Shown here: in pieces, positions 20,112 to 30,323 of the stretch
Layout of the letters: every line of letters starts with the position of its first letter
Numbering within the stretch: position 1 is the first letter of the stretch
Assembly (NCBI GenBank): GCA_945870865.1
Contig: CAMBTO010000015.1
Location: 1 to 36,521 of the forward strand
Reading direction: 5' to 3'
DNA: 36,521 nt
Source of the DNA: Klebsiella pneumoniae
GTDB lineage: Bacteria; Pseudomonadota; Gammaproteobacteria; Eutrophobiales; Eutrophobiaceae
Notes under the pieces: model-generated
The model's database searches: none
What the model was told of the DNA's origin: nothing
Seen by the model: the letters and a program-made list of their open reading frames with translations, nothing else
Made by a program: the position numbers and the translations under genes

Positions 20112-20980
20112 TGAACCCATCAAGATTTTTAATGCCGGTTATCGTCTCTATCGTATTACTGGGCTATTTTTCAGTATACCGTGTATATCAATGGGAGCAG
20201 GCGATCGTATTCAAGTTTCGCGAAATTGAATATTCGACCAGTGAACCGGGCCTGCATCTGATGATCCCCTGGGTCAATACTGTGCAGAAGTTCGAGACAC
20301 GCCTGCTCAATTTTGATCAGGAAGCGCAACGCTTTCTGACCAGCGAGAAAAAGGACGTCATTGTTGATTATTACGTCAAGTGGCGGATCTCGAATGTCGA
20401 GAACTTCTACATGGCGACTCGTGGAGGTGATATCGAGTATGCAAACGGCCTTCTGGGGCAGCGTATCAATCGTGCCTTGCGCGATGAATTTGGCAGAAGG
20501 ACGGTACAGGAGGTGGTAGCCGGTGTCAGAGGTGAGATACTTGATATCGTCCAGCCGACGACCGACCTGATGCAGACCGAACTGGGTCTTGAGGTCGTAG
20601 ATGTGCGTACCAAGCGTATAGACCTGCCGGAAGAAGTCAGTAGCTCTGTGTACGATCGTATGCGGGCGGAACGTACCCGGGTTGCCAAGGATTTTCGTGC
20701 ACGTGGTGGTGAGGCCTCCGAACGTATCAAGGCGAATGCGGATCGAGAACGAGAAATTATTCTCGCGAATGCGTACAAGGATGCCGAGACCATCCGCGGT
20801 GAAGGTGATGCCCAGGCAACTGAAATTTATGCCTCGGCCTATGGCAAGAATCCGGACTTCTATTCATTTTATCGTAGCCTGAATGCCTACCAGAACAGTT
20901 TTCAGGGCAATAATGATATCTTGTTGCTGAAGCCAGACTCGGACTTCTTTAAATACTTCCGGGGCCAACAGGGTAAATAG
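20111..20980 (+). CDS. hflC: Protease modulator HflC
   Basis: VYQWEQAIVFKFREIEYSTSEPGLHLMIPWVNTVQKFETRLL, KRIDLPEEVSSSVYDRMRAERTRVAKDFRARGGE. Adjacent to hflK. Confidence 0.98.
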   Translation: MNPSRFLMPVIVSIVLLGYFSVYRVYQWEQAIVFKFREIEYSTSEPGLHLMIPWVNTVQKFETRLLNFDQEAQRFLTSEKKDVIVDYYVKWRISNVENFYMATRGGDIEYANGLLGQRINRALRDEFGRRTVQEVVAGVRGEILDIVQPTTDLMQTELGLEVVDVRTKRIDLPEEVSSSVYDRMRAERTRVAKDFRARGGEASERIKANADREREIILANAYKDAETIRGEGDAQATEIYASAYGKNPDFYSFYRSLNAYQNSFQGNNDILLLKPDSDFFKYFRGQQGK

Positions 20981-21021
20981 GGTACAAGCCCGGTCCCTGC
21001 GTTTTACGACGATAATTGCGG

Positions 21022-21210
21022 ATGATGTGGACCGATCTGCTTACTGCACTTGCGCTGGTATTGATTATCGAAGGTATAATACCCTTTGTTAATCCGGAAG
21101 GCGTACGCAGGATGTTTCTGATGGCAGCCCAGATGCCAGGATCCGCGCTCCGTTCGGCAGGATTTACCAGTATGCTGCTGGGACTGCTGCTACTTTACCT
21201 GGTACGTTAA
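21022..21210 (+). CDS. DUF2065 (YjeT-like) small membrane protein
   Basis: MMWTDLLTALALVLIIEGIIPFVNPEGVRRMFLMAAQMPGSALRSAGFTSMLLGLLLLYLVR; conserved position after hflC. Confidence 0.9.
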   Translation: MMWTDLLTALALVLIIEGIIPFVNPEGVRRMFLMAAQMPGSALRSAGFTSMLLGLLLLYLVR

Positions 21211-22413
21211 ATGATAAAACAGACAAATTCCTGGATACTTCCTGCCGGCATTGAGGAAGTCCTCCCTCCGGATGCCTATGAGATCGAACTGTTATGCCGG
21301 CGCATGCTGGACCAGTTTGATCGCTGGGGTTATGACCTGGTGTTGCCACCGCTGATTGAATATCTTGATTCGCTGCTGACCGGTACCGGTGAGGATCTTG
21401 ATCTGAAGACATTCAAGATCACCGATCAGCTATCCGGCAAAATGATGGGCATTCGTGCGGACATGACCCCACAGGTCGCCCGTATCGACAGTAATATCCT
21501 TAAACAGGAAACCCCGACCCGACTTTGTTATTTTGGAACGACGCTGCACACACGCCCGCGTTCTCAGGGCGGCACACGCTCCCCCTTGCAGGTGGGGGCG
21601 GAACTGTTTGGTCACGCCGGTGTGGAGAGTGATGCCGAGATACTGGTGCTTATGCTAAAGACACTGGAGATTACGGGTATCAGTAATGTACATGTGGATA
21701 TCGGTCATATGGGTATCTACCGCAAGCTGATCGGCTTGCTCGGCATCACGCCGAAGCAGGAGGCCGTGATCAATTCCTGCCTGCAGCGCAAGGCGACACC
21801 GGAATTGCGCGGCTGGTTGAAGGAGTGGTCCATCAACGCTAAACTTGCGGATGTGGTTCTGTTGCTGGTTAATTTACACGGTGATGTCAGTGTGCTGGCA
21901 GAGGCGAGGGCGGCGTTCAAGTCCATTGATGAGGGTATCGTTGGTTGCATTGATGAACTCGACAGGATTGCAGAACAGGTGAGCAGACAGTCCGGTGATG
22001 GCTCATTGCTGTTTGATCTAGCTGATCTCAGAGGATACAAGTACCATAACGGGATGATGTTCACGGCCTATATGCATGGTCAGGGACAGGGCATTGCGTT
22101 TGGGGGACGTTATGATGGTATCGGCCGGGAATTCGGCCGTTCACGGCCGGCCACCGGATTCAGTGCGGATGTGAAATTATTATACGATCTCGCGGACAGG
22201 CCGGAACGGCCGCGTACCGCCATATTTGCTCCGGCCTCAGCGGATCCGGCATTGACCGGCGTGATATCAGAATGGCGAACCCGGGGTGAACGGGTGATTG
22301 CTGGCCTGCCTGGACAAACGGGTGCGGCGGCAGAGATGCAATGTGATCGTGAGTTGTATCACGAACAGGGACAGTGGAAGGTCAGATCGATCACAGGCGA
22401 TCGCCAGACATAG
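21211..22413 (+). CDS. hisZ: ATP phosphoribosyltransferase regulatory subunit
   Basis: HisRS-like fold (WILPAGIEEVLPPDAYEIELLCRRMLDQFDRWGYDLVLPPLIEYLDSLLTGTGEDLDLKTFKITDQLSGKMMGIRADMTPQVARID, YHNGMMFTAYMHGQGQGIAFGGRYDGIGREFGRSRPATGFSADVKLL); 400 aa, between DUF2065 and purA. Confidence 0.95.
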   Translation: MIKQTNSWILPAGIEEVLPPDAYEIELLCRRMLDQFDRWGYDLVLPPLIEYLDSLLTGTGEDLDLKTFKITDQLSGKMMGIRADMTPQVARIDSNILKQETPTRLCYFGTTLHTRPRSQGGTRSPLQVGAELFGHAGVESDAEILVLMLKTLEITGISNVHVDIGHMGIYRKLIGLLGITPKQEAVINSCLQRKATPELRGWLKEWSINAKLADVVLLLVNLHGDVSVLAEARAAFKSIDEGIVGCIDELDRIAEQVSRQSGDGSLLFDLADLRGYKYHNGMMFTAYMHGQGQGIAFGGRYDGIGREFGRSRPATGFSADVKLLYDLADRPERPRTAIFAPASADPALTGVISEWRTRGERVIAGLPGQTGAAAEMQCDRELYHEQGQWKVRSITGDRQT

Positions 22414-23745
<1,332 letters not shown>

Positions 23746-23780
23746 TACGGTTTGCAGGAGCACATTGGTCAGTCAGATTG

Positions 23781-23810
23781 CAGGGTTTGTTTCCACCGGA
23801 AAAAAACCTG
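23781..23810 (+). terminator. Candidate imperfect hairpin between the convergent purA and tRNA-Leu
   Basis: CAGGGTTTGTTTCC-ACC-GGAAAAAAACCTG pairs with one bulge and one mismatch. The opposite strand has a T7 run just beyond the tRNA 3' end. Confidence 0.3.
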
Positions 23811-23815
23811 TAATT

Positions 23816-23902
23816 TGGTGCCGAGAAGAGGACTTGAACCTCCACTGAGTTTCCCCAACCAGCACCTGAAGCTGGCGCGTCTACCAATTCCGCCATCTCG
23901 GC
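23816..23902 (-). tRNA. tRNA-Leu (anticodon CAG), CCA encoded
   Basis: Minus strand: GCCGAGATGGCGGAATTGGTAGACGCGCCAGCTTCAGGTGCTGGTTGGGGAAACTCAGTGGAGGTTCAAGTCCTCTTCTCGGCACCA. Acceptor pairs GCCGAGA/TCTCGGC, anticodon loop TTCAGGT, long variable arm, T-loop GGTTCAAGTCC. Confidence 0.97.
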
Positions 23903-23909
23903 AAAGAGC

Positions 23910-23946
23910 ACGTATCGGAAAAGAAGGGCGGACTTTACCGATACGT
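23910..23946. repeat. 9-bp perfect inverted repeat (ACGTATCGG / CCGATACGT, 19-nt spacer) straddling the tRNA-Leu -10 element
   Basis: Arms at 23910-23918 and 23938-23946 are exact reverse complements. Confidence 0.9.
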
Positions 23947-23960
23947 TAACGGCTTGTCAA
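23932..23960 (-). promoter_or_regulatory. Candidate sigma70 promoter of tRNA-Leu(CAG) with GC-rich discriminator
   Basis: Minus strand: TTGACA (23960-23955), 17-bp spacer, TAAAGT (23937-23932), then CCGCCC, as expected for a stringently controlled stable-RNA promoter, about 30 nt upstream of the mature tRNA 5' end. Confidence 0.7.
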
Positions 23961-23981
23961 TCTTAACGACCAGAGAACAAA

Positions 23982-26123
23982 TTGAAAACGAGAATAAATA
24001 CAGATTCCCCGCAGTATGACATTGCCATTCCGTCCCGGGACGAGATCCTCGGATTACTGAAGGAGTCAGGCAAACCACTGAACTCCAAGGAGATCGCCGC
24101 ATGTTTTGACATGCCTACCCAGGCCGAGCGTCAGGCGGTCAGAAAAAGGTTGAAAGCAATGGTCAGGGACGGGCAGATTATCCGTAACCGCCGTGGAGGG
24201 TACGGCCTGGTTGACAAGATGGACCTGATACCAGGCAAGGTCATCGGCCATCCTGACGGGTTTGGGTTTCTGGTACCGGATACCGGCGGAGATGACGTAT
24301 TCCTGTCAGGTACGGTAATGCGCTCGCTGCTGCACGGAGACAGGGCCGTCGTCAGGATTGCAGGCATGAACCGGCGGGGCAAGCCTGAAGGTACATTGGT
24401 CGAGGTACTGGAGCGGGCGAACGACCGTATTGTCGGGCGCTACTTCCGCGAAAAGAGTATCAGTTTTGTGGTCCCGGACAACAAACGACTGCATCAGGAC
24501 ATCTTCATACCGGCAGGCGAAGAGAACCAGGCAAAAAATGGCCAGTTTGTTGTGGTCAGACTGACCCGGCAACCGGATAGACATACCCAGCCGGTCGGCA
24601 AGGTCATCGAGATCATCGGTGACCACATCACCTACGGAATTGCGACAGAAGTGGCGATTCGTACCCATGAAATCCCTTGGGAATGGCCTAAATCGCTGGA
24701 GAAGGAGCTGCGGCATCTGAACCCGGACAGGGTCGACGTACCGCCGGGATGCCAGGATTTTCGCAAATCACCCTTTGTCACTATTGATGGTGAGGATGCG
24801 CGGGATTTTGATGATGCAGTCTGTTGCAGGCAGGACGGTGATGGCTGGTTACTCTCGGTTGCCATTGCCGATGTTTCTCATTACGTCACGCCAGGTACAG
24901 AACTTGATGATCAGGCATTTTTGCGAGGTACCTCGGTCTACTTCCCCGACCGGGTCGTTCCGATGTTACCTGAAGTGCTGTCAAATGAACTCTGTTCACT
25001 CAAGCCGGAAGTAGATCGCCTTGCTGTTATCTGCGAGATGCATATCGACCCGACCGGGTATTGCAGCCATTACCGGTTTGTTAAAGGGGTGATACGTTCA
25101 TCTGCGCGTATGACCTATACGAAGGTCGCGGCGATCGTTGTGGATCGTGACGTGGCATTGCGCGAGCAGTATGCCTCGCTGGTAGCACAATTTGACGAGT
25201 TACACCGGTTGTATCAGGTCATGCACGGCAAAAGGCGAATACAGGGTGTGCTGGATTTTGATACAACCGAGGTCAAAATCCAGTTTGACGAACAGGGCAA
25301 GATAAAAAATATCGAACCGGTCATTCGCAATGATGCCCATCGCCTGATTGAGGAATTCATGCTCGCGGCGAATATCTGTGCGGCAATGTACCTGCAGGAA
25401 AACAAGGTGAATTGCCTTTACCGTGTACATATGCTGCCAAAGGAAGAGAAACTGAAGAATGTACGCGAGTTTCTGGGCACGTTTGGCCTGGATCTGGGAG
25501 GTGGAGACGATCCAACTGCAAAGGATTATGCCAGGGTAATAGATGCGATCAAGGAGCGACAGGATGCGCACCTGATCCAGACAGTCCTGCTGCGCAGCAT
25601 GCCGCTGGCCTATTACGATGCAGAAAATCTTGGCCATTTCGGCCTTGCGTTTGATGCGTATACCCATTTCACCTCACCGATACGTCGTTATCCGGATTTG
25701 CTGGTTCATCGTGGTATTGGCAGCCTGCTCTCGAAGCAGCATGACTACCCCTATTCATCTGAGCAGATGCGGGAAGCCGGTACGCATTGTTCGTTGACTG
25801 AGCGGCGTGCCGAAGAGGCCTCGCGGGATGTGATCCAGCGGCTTAAATGTGAATACATGAAGGACAGGATCGGTGAGGTGTTTGAAGGGACGATAAGCAG
25901 TGTGGCCGGATTTGGTGTTTTTGTGCAGCTAGACGGTGTGTATGTCGAAGGATTGATACATATCACTGCATTGCCTCGTGATTATTATCATCATGAACCG
26001 GTACATCACCAACTGAAGGGGGAACGCACCGGCAGGACCTATCGTATGGCCGACAAGATTCGGGTCAAACTGATCAGGGTCGACACCGACGATAACAAGA
26101 TTGATTTTGAACCGGTGAAATAA
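23982..26123 (+). CDS. rnr: Ribonuclease R
   Basis: N-terminal winged helix, CSD region (GKVIGHPDGFGFLVPDTGGDDVFLSG), RNB motifs (FVTIDGEDARDFDDAV, HYVTPGTELDDQAFLRGTSVYFPDRVVPMLPEVLSNELCSL, FTSPIRRYPDLLVHR), S1 domain (GEVFEGTISSVAGFGVFVQLDGVYVEGLIHI). Confidence 0.97.
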   Translation: MKTRINTDSPQYDIAIPSRDEILGLLKESGKPLNSKEIAACFDMPTQAERQAVRKRLKAMVRDGQIIRNRRGGYGLVDKMDLIPGKVIGHPDGFGFLVPDTGGDDVFLSGTVMRSLLHGDRAVVRIAGMNRRGKPEGTLVEVLERANDRIVGRYFREKSISFVVPDNKRLHQDIFIPAGEENQAKNGQFVVVRLTRQPDRHTQPVGKVIEIIGDHITYGIATEVAIRTHEIPWEWPKSLEKELRHLNPDRVDVPPGCQDFRKSPFVTIDGEDARDFDDAVCCRQDGDGWLLSVAIADVSHYVTPGTELDDQAFLRGTSVYFPDRVVPMLPEVLSNELCSLKPEVDRLAVICEMHIDPTGYCSHYRFVKGVIRSSARMTYTKVAAIVVDRDVALREQYASLVAQFDELHRLYQVMHGKRRIQGVLDFDTTEVKIQFDEQGKIKNIEPVIRNDAHRLIEEFMLAANICAAMYLQENKVNCLYRVHMLPKEEKLKNVREFLGTFGLDLGGGDDPTAKDYARVIDAIKERQDAHLIQTVLLRSMPLAYYDAENLGHFGLAFDAYTHFTSPIRRYPDLLVHRGIGSLLSKQHDYPYSSEQMREAGTHCSLTERRAEEASRDVIQRLKCEYMKDRIGEVFEGTISSVAGFGVFVQLDGVYVEGLIHITALPRDYYHHEPVHHQLKGERTGRTYRMADKIRVKLIRVDTDDNKIDFEPVK

Positions 26124-26139
26124 TCAGCGACAATAAACG

Positions 26140-26904
26140 ATGGCCAGAGAATCTGAAATAATTTATGGAATACACGCGGTAAGGCATGCCTTGCAGAACC
26201 GCCCGGAATCGATACTTGAGATCTGGCTCCAGGATGGCAAGAAAACCGGACATGAAATCAGTCAGGTCACTCGCCTGATAGACCAAGTGGCCTTGAACAG
26301 TAACTATGTCCCGAGGGCCACACTGGATCGGTTGACCGGTAATGCCGTACATCAGGGTGTTGCTGTGCGTTGCCGGACTGGCCATACCGAGATGCCCACC
26401 GATTTAAATGATGTGCTGTCAATGACGTCAGAGTCGCCCCGATTGTTGCTCGTGCTTGACGGTGTTCAGGATCCACATAATCTGGGTGCGTGTCTGCGCA
26501 CGGCGAACGCGGCCGGGGTGGATGCCGTTATCCTGCCGAAAGACCGGGCGGTTGCCATTACGCCGGTGGTGCGCAAAGTGGCCAGTGGTGCGGCGGAGAC
26601 CACGCCGGTTATTACGGTGACCAATATCTCGCGTACCTTGCGAGAACTACAGCAGGCGGGCATCTGGGTCGTCGGCACGGATGATAAAGCCGAAAAAAAC
26701 ATTTATGATCTTGATCTGAAAATGTCGGTTGCAATTGTCCTCGGTGCAGAAGGTGAGGGGATGCGCAGTAATACCCGCAATCATTGTGATTATCTGGTCA
26801 GCCTGCCGATGCAAGGGACAGTAGAAAGCCTGAACGTTTCAGTTGCGGCAGGCATTTGCCTGTATGAGGCCGTACGTCAAAGAAAATTCGGGGGTATGAA
26901 GTGA
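26140..26904 (+). CDS. rlmB: 23S rRNA (guanosine-2'-O)-methyltransferase RlmB (SpoU/TrmH family)
   Basis: IYGIHAVRHALQNRPESILEIWL, LDGVQDPHNLGACLRTANAAGVDAVILPKDRA, VLGAEGEGMRSNTRNHCDYLVSLPMQGTVESLNVSVAAGICLYEAVRQR. Confidence 0.97.
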   Translation: MARESEIIYGIHAVRHALQNRPESILEIWLQDGKKTGHEISQVTRLIDQVALNSNYVPRATLDRLTGNAVHQGVAVRCRTGHTEMPTDLNDVLSMTSESPRLLLVLDGVQDPHNLGACLRTANAAGVDAVILPKDRAVAITPVVRKVASGAAETTPVITVTNISRTLRELQQAGIWVVGTDDKAEKNIYDLDLKMSVAIVLGAEGEGMRSNTRNHCDYLVSLPMQGTVESLNVSVAAGICLYEAVRQRKFGGMK

Positions 26905-27380
26905 GATTGATACTGGACAGGCGCTACAGCCTGATACTCAGTAGTTTGCTATGGTTGATCAGTGGTTCTGCGCAGGCAAAGGATCCGGAGCTTGAGGCCT
27001 TGAGTGTGACAACGGCGTCAGGCAGTGTGATTAATTACAGGATAGAAGTGGCCAAAACGCCTGCACAAATGCAACGGGGACTGATGTTTCGTGACAGCAT
27101 GCCGGTGGATCAGGGAATGCTGTTTATATATGTGCCGGCCCGACCTGCCCGAATGTGGATGAAAAACACCATACTGTCACTGGATATGCTTTTTGTGGAT
27201 GAGGACGGAATTATTATCAATGTTGCCGAAAATACCACGCCTTATTCGGTGGACACAATATCCTCAGCCGGCCCGGTCCGTGCGGTTATTGAGCTGAATG
27301 CAGGACAGGTGGCTACAAACGGTATAGCAGCTGGAGATCGGGTGACACATCCGTTGTTTGAAAAACCGGAAGCGAACTGA
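26901..27380 (+). CDS. DUF192 family protein, probably exported
   Basis: Signal-like N-terminus; IEVAKTPAQMQRGLMFRDSMPVDQGMLFIYVPARPARMWMKNTILSLDMLFVDEDGIIINVAENTTPYS. GTG start overlaps the rlmB stop. Confidence 0.92.
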   Translation: MRLILDRRYSLILSSLLWLISGSAQAKDPELEALSVTTASGSVINYRIEVAKTPAQMQRGLMFRDSMPVDQGMLFIYVPARPARMWMKNTILSLDMLFVDEDGIIINVAENTTPYSVDTISSAGPVRAVIELNAGQVATNGIAAGDRVTHPLFEKPEAN

Positions 27381-27439
27381 ACGTCCTGTCCAATACTAAC
27401 AACTCCAGCCTGGCATGACCGGGGTGTAGACATCCTCCC

Positions 27440-28468
27440 ATGAAAGACGATAACGAACCGGTCAAATCCAATCTGAAAAAACTGCTGTTGCAGGCATTGA
27501 TCTATCTGGGAACGGCGCTGGTAATCGCCGGTGGATTTCTCTATATCGCAGTTACGATGCCTGGTACGTCCGTACCTTTCCCGACCACTCCGTTATCTCC
27601 GGAACACAACGCATTGCGCAGTCGCTTGCAGGCACATGTGCGCCACCTTTCCGTCACTATCGGTGAACGTAGTGCCGGGCAATCCGTAAAACTGGCGGAG
27701 ACAGCAGACTATATCCTGCAACAACTGCAATCATCCGGCTATATACCAACAGTCCGTACGTTTGGTGATGAGCAATTCATGAATATCGAGGTTGACTTGT
27801 ATGGACGGGAAAAACGCGATGAGGTCATTGTGGTCGGTGCGCATTATGATACAACCTGGTTGACGCCGGGTGCAGATGATAATGCCTCAGGTATCGCCGC
27901 CCTGCTCGAAATCGCACATGCATTGAAGGACAAGCGCTATTCGAGGACGATACGGTTTATTGCCTTTGCCAATGAGGAAGTACCGAATTACCGTCGTGCG
28001 GAGATGGGCAGTATGTCCAGTGCAAAACGGTCGTTTACGCGTTCGGAGTTGATAATCGGCATGATCGCGCTTGAAATGATTGGCTATTATTCAGACGCGC
28101 CCGGTAGCCAGCGGTACCCGTCCGTGTTGTCCAGGTTTTATCCGGACCGGGGTAATTTCATTGCCTTTATTTCCAACCTGGTTTCATGAGATTTTCAGCT
28201 TCAGGCAATTACCCATTTTCGCGACCTGGAACTATTTCCTTCCGAAGGGCTGATAGCCCCGGAGTGGGTAGAGCGTTCGATTCGTCGCTCGGACCATGCC
28301 TCGTACTGGTATTACGATTTTCCGGCCATCATGGTCACAGACACCGCCAATTTTCGTAATCCTAATTATCATCGTCGAACGGATACAGCTGAGACACTGG
28401 ACTACGACAGTATGTCACGCGTTGTCAGTGGTGTGACGGTGATGATAGAAAGACTGGCGCAGGAGTAA
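27440..28468 (+). pseudogene. M28 family zinc peptidase with a single in-frame UGA (28187-28189)
   Basis: VVGAHYDTTWLTPGADDNASGIAALLEIAHAL...FANEEVPNYRRAEMGS...GYYSDAPGSQRYP...FIAFISNLVS-*-DFQLQAITHFRDLELFPSEGLIAPEWVERSIRRSDHASYWYYDFPAIMVTDTANFRNPNYHRRTDTAETLDYDSM. Both parts are in the same reading frame, and the second ends at TAA 28466-28468. Confidence 0.85.
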
Positions 28469-28476
28469 GAGTACCG

Positions 28477-29736
28477 ATGAGCATTTCCCTGTTTCAGAAG
28501 CGGTTTACCCTGGATGCGGGAATAGTCAGACTGATGGATGATCTGGGAGGTGCCAGAACTGGCGACAGTAATATTCGGATGCTGGGTGGAGGCAACCCGG
28601 CCCACATACCGGAAGTATTACAGTTTTTCCAGGAACGTCTGACGCGGATCGCGGATAACCCGGCAGAACTGGCCCACATAATCGGCGATTATGACCCGCC
28701 GCAAGGTGACAGCCGGTTTATTGGTTCTCTCGCGCGTCTGTTACATAAACAGTATGGGTGGGACATCGGCCCGGAAAATATCGCACTGACACCAGGCAGC
28801 CAGTATGCCTTCTTCATATTATTTAATATGTTCGCGGGTGAGTATGAGGACGGCAGCTTTCGAAAAATCTTATTGCCACTGACTCCGGAATATATCGGTT
28901 ACAGCGATGTATGCCTCATGAATAATTGTTTCAAATCAAACCGGCCCTTAATAGAAATATCGGGGGATCACGAGTTCAAGTATCACGTCGACTTTGACAG
29001 GTTGCATATCGGTACAGATATCGGAGCGATTTGTGTCTCGCGACCGACCAACCCGACCGGCAATGTCATTGCCGATGATGAACTGGAAAAACTGGCTGAC
29101 CTGGCCAGAAGCAGCCGGGTACCTCTCATTATTGACAATGCTTATGGTTTGCCCTTTCCGAATATCCTGTTCGGAGACGCGACACTGACCTGGGATGAAA
29201 ACCGCGTGCTGTGTATGAGCTTGTCCAAACTGGGCCTGCCCGGTGTGCGTACCGGGATCATTATTGCCAATGAACAGATCATATCTGCGATATCAAAAAT
29301 GAACGCGATATTCAGTCTGGCCCCGGGCAGTTTTGGACCGGCCCTGGCGCTGGATTTAATCGAGACTGGAGATATTTTTAGCCTGTGCAGCAATGTCATC
29401 CGGCCTTATTACCAGCGCAAGGCACTGCATGCCACTACCATACTCAGGCGCGAACTGGAGGGTATAGATTTTTATATCCACAAGACAGAAGGTGCCATAT
29501 TTCTGTGGTTGTGGATACCGGGGTTACCGATTAGCTGCGAACAGTTATACGAACGTTTGAAGCTACGTTCGGTACTTGTTGTGCCGGGCAGTTATTTCTT
29601 CCCAGGCCTCAAGGAGAAGTGGCAACACCGGCGTGAATGTATTCGTATCAGCTATGCGATGTACGATACTCTCGTGGAGCAGGGTCTGATCATCATCGCC
29701 GACGAGATAAAAAAAGTTATCAGCGCTAAATCCTGA
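28477..29736 (+). CDS. avtA: Valine--pyruvate aminotransferase
   Basis: Close to E. coli AvtA: SLFQKRFTLDAGI, MLGGGNPAHIPE, YDPPQGDSRFI, APEYIGY-like TPEYIGYSD, ICVSRPTNPTGNVIADDEL, IDNAYGLPFPNI, CMSLSKLGLPGVRTGIIIANE. Confidence 0.96.
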   Translation: MSISLFQKRFTLDAGIVRLMDDLGGARTGDSNIRMLGGGNPAHIPEVLQFFQERLTRIADNPAELAHIIGDYDPPQGDSRFIGSLARLLHKQYGWDIGPENIALTPGSQYAFFILFNMFAGEYEDGSFRKILLPLTPEYIGYSDVCLMNNCFKSNRPLIEISGDHEFKYHVDFDRLHIGTDIGAICVSRPTNPTGNVIADDELEKLADLARSSRVPLIIDNAYGLPFPNILFGDATLTWDENRVLCMSLSKLGLPGVRTGIIIANEQIISAISKMNAIFSLAPGSFGPALALDLIETGDIFSLCSNVIRPYYQRKALHATTILRRELEGIDFYIHKTEGAIFLWLWIPGLPISCEQLYERLKLRSVLVVPGSYFFPGLKEKWQHRRECIRISYAMYDTLVEQGLIIIADEIKKVISAKS

Positions 29737-29795
29737 TGTCACTGTAGGGATGTTGCTACCAAAGTTCTGGTGAAAAATTGCCCATCGTTAACCGG

Positions 29796-30086
29796 GTCAA
29801 CTGAAACAGTCAGCCTTATTTTTGCTGTCCCGAATTCGTTTTAAATGTGAAGAGGCAAGGCCATATCCATGGACGGTACCACCGCCTCTCTCAATCCGAA
29901 CCAGGACCTCATTAACTGCATCTTCTCGTATTTCTGGTTCAGATGCCGGACCGCGAGATGTCTTTCTGTCCCTGAGCGTGTCCGCCTAATCATGAACAAC
30001 AGCACACCGGCCAGGCTGATGAGCAATATCAGCGCAGTGGCTGGTTTGACAACTAACATACCGTATTCAGCCAGAAATTCGAGCAA
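29796..30086 (-). pseudogene. sohB: Decayed sohB (S49-type protease) remnant with internal deletion and frameshifts
   Basis: Minus strand, three frame-shifted blocks: (1) MLEFLAEYGMLVVKPATALIL...RHLAVRHLNQKYEKM (SohB N-terminus); (2) 29919-29815 NEVLVRIERGGGTVHGYGLASSHLKRIRDSKNK, cf. SohB DQVVLRLESPGGMVHGYGLAASQLQRLRDKNI; (3) 29813-29796 LTVSVD, cf. LTVTVDKVAASGGY. Confidence 0.8.
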
Positions 30087-30323
30087 TTCAGTACAACTTC
30101 CTTGTCAAGAATTCCGGGCTGCACAAGTGAGCAGTAAACACCCTGTTTGCAGGTCATTTCCACAGGTTACAATAGTAAGGGTAAAAGGAGTGCTGGTCGT
30201 GTCACCACGGCATTTATTATGTAGATATAATTGATTTTTTGTTTGGGTCAAACAGTGCTAACCTGCCCGCTTTTGGGCATATCGCCCCAACCACCTTCTA
30301 CCTGTAACTGGAACTGGAACTGT

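Noticed and set aside
28187-28189. Selenocysteine at the in-frame UGA of the M28 peptidase
   Set aside because: The position appears to be an Arg in homologs, not a Cys or redox residue, and no SECIS-like hairpin was obvious downstream.
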